The notes under the pieces: model-generated
Databases searched by the model: none
Seen by the model: only the letters and a program-made list of their open reading frames with translations
Told to the model about the DNA's origin: nothing
Source: Lysinibacillus contaminans
Lineage (GTDB): Bacteria > Bacillota > Bacilli > Bacillales_A > Planococcaceae
Direction: 5' to 3'
Length of the DNA: 64,000 nt
Assembly (NCBI RefSeq): GCF_001278945.1
Contig: NZ_LGRV01000003.1
Coordinates: forward strand, 186,001-250,000
In this document: positions 61,772 through 64,000 of the stretch, in pieces
Layout: every line of letters starts with the position of its first letter
How positions within the stretch are numbered: the stretch's first letter is position 1
Program-made: the position numbers and the translations under genes

Positions 61772-61788
61772 TTTTCTAGATATTTCTG

Positions 61789-61823
61789 AGCCAGGCCATC
61801 TTAAGATGTGCTTGGCTTTTTTA
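61789..61823 (+). terminator. Terminator of trxA
   Basis: AGCCA-GCATCT-type stem (AGCCAGGCCATCT with AGATGTGCTTGGCT) followed by T-run. Confidence 0.85.
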
Positions 61824-61864
61824 CATTGTATAATAAAAGGAAAAGTGAAGGAGGCAGGTAGGCG

Positions 61865-63655
61865 ATGAATGATTTAATCAAACGTAAGCTTGAAATTTTA
61901 CCAGATCAGCCTGGCTGCTATTTGATGAAGGACAGGCAAGGCACGATTATTTATGTCGGCAAAGCCAAAATTCTTAAAAATCGTGTGCGTTCTTATTTCA
62001 ATGGAACGCATGAGGGGAAAACGCAGCGACTTGTTGGTGAAATCGAAGACTTTGACTATATCGTCACATCATCAAATTTAGAGGCCCTTATTCTAGAGTT
62101 GAATCTGATTAAATTACATGATCCGAAATACAATATCATGCTAACGGACGATAAAACATATCCTTATTTGAAAATTACAAATGAAAAATACCCGCGCTTG
62201 ATTACGACACGCAAAGTCAAAAAGGATAAAGCAAAGTATTTTGGTCCATATCCAAATGCGTATGCGGCCAGTGAAACGAAAAAATTACTCGATCGTTTGT
62301 ATCCGCTTCGGAAATGTGTGCAACTGCCATCAAAAGTATGTTTGTACTATCATATGGGGCAATGCCTAGCACCTTGTGTAAAGGATGTTGAGCCGCAAGT
62401 ATTTACAGAAATGATTGAGGAAATGACAAAGTTTTTAAACGGCGGTGTGGAGACAGTAAAAAAAGAGTTGGAAGAGAAAATGCTCGCAGCGGCGGAAAAC
62501 TTGGAGTTCGAACGAGCGAAGGAATTTCGTGACCAAATAACTCATATTGATACGGTGATGCAAAAACAAAAAATTGTTTCAAGCGATACAACGAACCGTG
62601 ATGTGTTCGGTTATGCAGTCGAAAAGGGATGGATGTGTGTGCAAGTATTTTTTGTACGCCAAGGTAAACTCATTGAGCGCGATGTATCCATTTTCCCGAT
62701 ATACAGAGATGCGGAGGAAGAGTTTTTAACGTTCGTCGGCCGATTTTATGAAAAACCGGAACATATCAAGCCAAAAGAAATATTCATTCCACAGGCTATT
62801 GACGAAGCTATTTTAACTGAATTACTTGGTGTGAAGGTACTAACGCCAAAGCGTGGACAGAAAAAAGAGCTTGTTGATTTAGCGACGAAAAATGCAGAAA
62901 TCGCAGTAAAGGCGAAATTCCAACTTATTGAGCGGCAGGAAGAACGCACAATTGGAGCATGTGAAGCACTTGGTGAGGCAATGGGCATTGCTCCGCCGCT
63001 GCGTATTGAAGCATTTGATAATAGCCATATGCATGGAACAGACGCCGTGTCGGCAATGGTCGTTTTTGTTGATGGAAGACCAGCAAAAAAGGAATATCGT
63101 AAGTACAAAACGCGCACAGCTGCCAAGCATGATGACTACGGCGCGATGCAGGAAGTTATTCGTCGCCGTTATATACGGGTGCTAAAGGAAAATCTACCAC
63201 TACCAGATCTAGTATTAGTTGACGGTGGGAAAGGGCAAATGGAGGTTGCACGTGAAGTATTAGAAGACGAACTCGGTTTATCTATCCCGATTGCCGGCTT
63301 AGCAAAGGACGATAAGCATAATACATCACAGCTATTATTTGGCGATCCACCAAAAGTTATAGCGTTAAAACGTACGAGTGATGGCTTCTATTTACTACAG
63401 CGTATTCAGGATGAGGTGCACCGTTTTGCGATTACATTTTTGCGTCAACAACATGAAAAGCATGCCATCCAGTCTGTACTGGATGAAATTGAAGGTATTG
63501 GACCCAAGCGCAAACAGCAACTACTCAAACATTTTGGCTCGGTTAAGAAAATTCGTGAGGCAAGTGAACACGAACTACAAGAAGCCGGTATGCCAGCTAA
63601 CCTAGCAAGTAATATCCATGCGTATTTTCAGCAGGAAGCGTTGTCAAAGGACTAG
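61865..63655 (+). CDS. uvrC: Excinuclease ABC subunit C
   Basis: A 596-residue UvrC of nucleotide excision repair, which makes both cuts beside a lesion. The GIY-YIG domain (~12-92) has [19 protein letters not shown]; the UvrB-binding UVR motif is near 205-235; the RNase H-like second nuclease (~370-535) has [12 protein letters not shown] and [14 protein letters not shown]; and tandem helix-hairpin-helix motifs end it ([18 protein letters not shown]). GAAGGAGGCAGG precedes the ATG. The following riboswitch and lysC keep the Bacillus subtilis order. Confidence 0.97.
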   Translation: MNDLIKRKLEILPDQPGCYLMKDRQGTIIYVGKAKILKNRVRSYFNGTHEGKTQRLVGEIEDFDYIVTSSNLEALILELNLIKLHDPKYNIMLTDDKTYPYLKITNEKYPRLITTRKVKKDKAKYFGPYPNAYAASETKKLLDRLYPLRKCVQLPSKVCLYYHMGQCLAPCVKDVEPQVFTEMIEEMTKFLNGGVETVKKELEEKMLAAAENLEFERAKEFRDQITHIDTVMQKQKIVSSDTTNRDVFGYAVEKGWMCVQVFFVRQGKLIERDVSIFPIYRDAEEEFLTFVGRFYEKPEHIKPKEIFIPQAIDEAILTELLGVKVLTPKRGQKKELVDLATKNAEIAVKAKFQLIERQEERTIGACEALGEAMGIAPPLRIEAFDNSHMHGTDAVSAMVVFVDGRPAKKEYRKYKTRTAAKHDDYGAMQEVIRRRYIRVLKENLPLPDLVLVDGGKGQMEVAREVLEDELGLSIPIAGLAKDDKHNTSQLLFGDPPKVIALKRTSDGFYLLQRIQDEVHRFAITFLRQQHEKHAIQSVLDEIEGIGPKRKQQLLKHFGSVKKIREASEHELQEAGMPANLASNIHAYFQQEALSKD

Positions 63656-63702
63656 ACATATGCTAAGGTAGGGACAATTAAGAATTTCATATAGTCACTA
63701 TT

Positions 63703-63858
63703 TTAGTGATGATAGAGGCGCAAGATTCAACAGTAACACATAGGAGGATGAACAAATCCGCTGAATATGTGTGAAAGGGGAGCTTGCCGAAGTAGGACAT
63801 CGTTGTTTCCGATGTCATGCTGGTTTTGCATTTAAGAGATGTAAGACTGTCGAATCTT
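63703..63858 (+). promoter_or_regulatory. Lysine riboswitch (L-box)
   Basis: The conserved L-box elements are in order: AGAGGCGC, AGTA, GGATGA, GTGAAAGGGG, GCCGAAG, and CTGG in GTCATGCTGG. A terminator follows at 63911, then the start of an aspartokinase-like gene. Lysine binding should end transcription. Confidence 0.92.
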
Positions 63859-63910
63859 TACGTTTCGGAGAGCTATCACACATGCGCAAGCTTTATAATT
63901 GTACATGTTG

Positions 63911-63947
63911 AAGGCAGCTATTCACGTTATGTGAAGGCTGCCTTTTT
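63911..63947 (+). terminator. Riboswitch terminator
   Basis: AGGCAGC and GCTGCCT with an 18-base loop, then TTTTT. Confidence 0.85.
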
Positions 63948-63986
63948 ACGTTCAACGAAACGATTATGTGTAGGGGGGAATGACAG

Positions 63987-64000
63987 ATGGGAAGTATTGT
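63987..64000 (+). CDS. lysC: Start of an aspartate kinase gene (cut by window edge)
   Basis: Only four full codons (M-G-S-I) are present, with AGGGGGGAA upstream of the ATG. The lysine riboswitch and the place after uvrC, as in Bacillus subtilis, indicate lysC, the first enzyme of lysine synthesis. The protein itself cannot be checked here. Confidence 0.65.

Overview
The window looks like a chromosomal segment from Lysinibacillus or a close relative (Firmicutes, Planococcaceae). The evidence is low G+C, spore genes (sspI, a Spo0E-like protein, a LysM-GH18 cortex hydrolase), and a LysM-M14 peptidase with the layout of endopeptidase I described from Bacillus sphaericus. The gene order glcD-sspI-ysgA-pheS-pheT-rnhC-zapA-cvpA-polX-mutS2-yshE-lcfA-fadR-fadB-etfB-etfA-trxA-uvrC-lysC is also that of Bacillus subtilis. 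The extra genes sit as insertions in that backbone.

Layout. 1-3.3 kb: a minus-strand unit behind a cyclic di-GMP-I riboswitch (two-domain nitrilase-like protein, then a chemoreceptor). 3.7-11.1 kb: glcD and sspI, a small sigma factor, a GGDEF-EAL protein with a degenerate cyclase motif, a ComK-family regulator with a long upstream region, the RNA methyltransferase ysgA and a short Spo0E-like gene. 11.5-14.6 kb: two LysM peptidoglycan hydrolases. 15-24 kb: HxlR with an MFS transporter; an RsbQ-like hydrolase paired with a PAS-GGDEF cyclase; a MerR with an FAD monooxygenase under a 19-bp-spacer promoter; decayed sequence; an ECF sigma with a membrane partner. 24.2-37.6 kb: a defence island. 37.8-39.8 kb: a PTS for an amino sugar. 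39.9-64 kb: housekeeping genes with Phe and Leu T-boxes and a lysine riboswitch.

The main accessory system is the defence island. Genes 1-5 are a C5-cytosine methyltransferase, a GHKL (MORC/MutL-like) ATPase, a Z1 superfamily II ATPase, a PD-(D/E)XK (DUF4420-like) protein and an AIPR protein. From memory this is the composition of the Mza system, and of the MORC-containing restriction-modification systems predicted earlier by comparative genomics, so the type is known though little studied. Next to it lies a two-gene McrBC-like module (AAA+ NTPase and DUF2357-type PD-D/EXK protein) with an unrecognised N-terminal domain. The methyltransferase carries about 200 extra residues and is cut off from the nuclease genes by a terminator.

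Other points worth following are the recurrence of cyclic di-GMP components, a 21-bp minisatellite beside rnhC and again beside a decayed partial copy of rnhC, several families of G+C-rich intergenic repeats including a 166-bp element with perfect 13-bp terminal inverted repeats, and a FadR operator lying inside a terminator-like hairpin. All calls come from reading the sequence; no database search was run.
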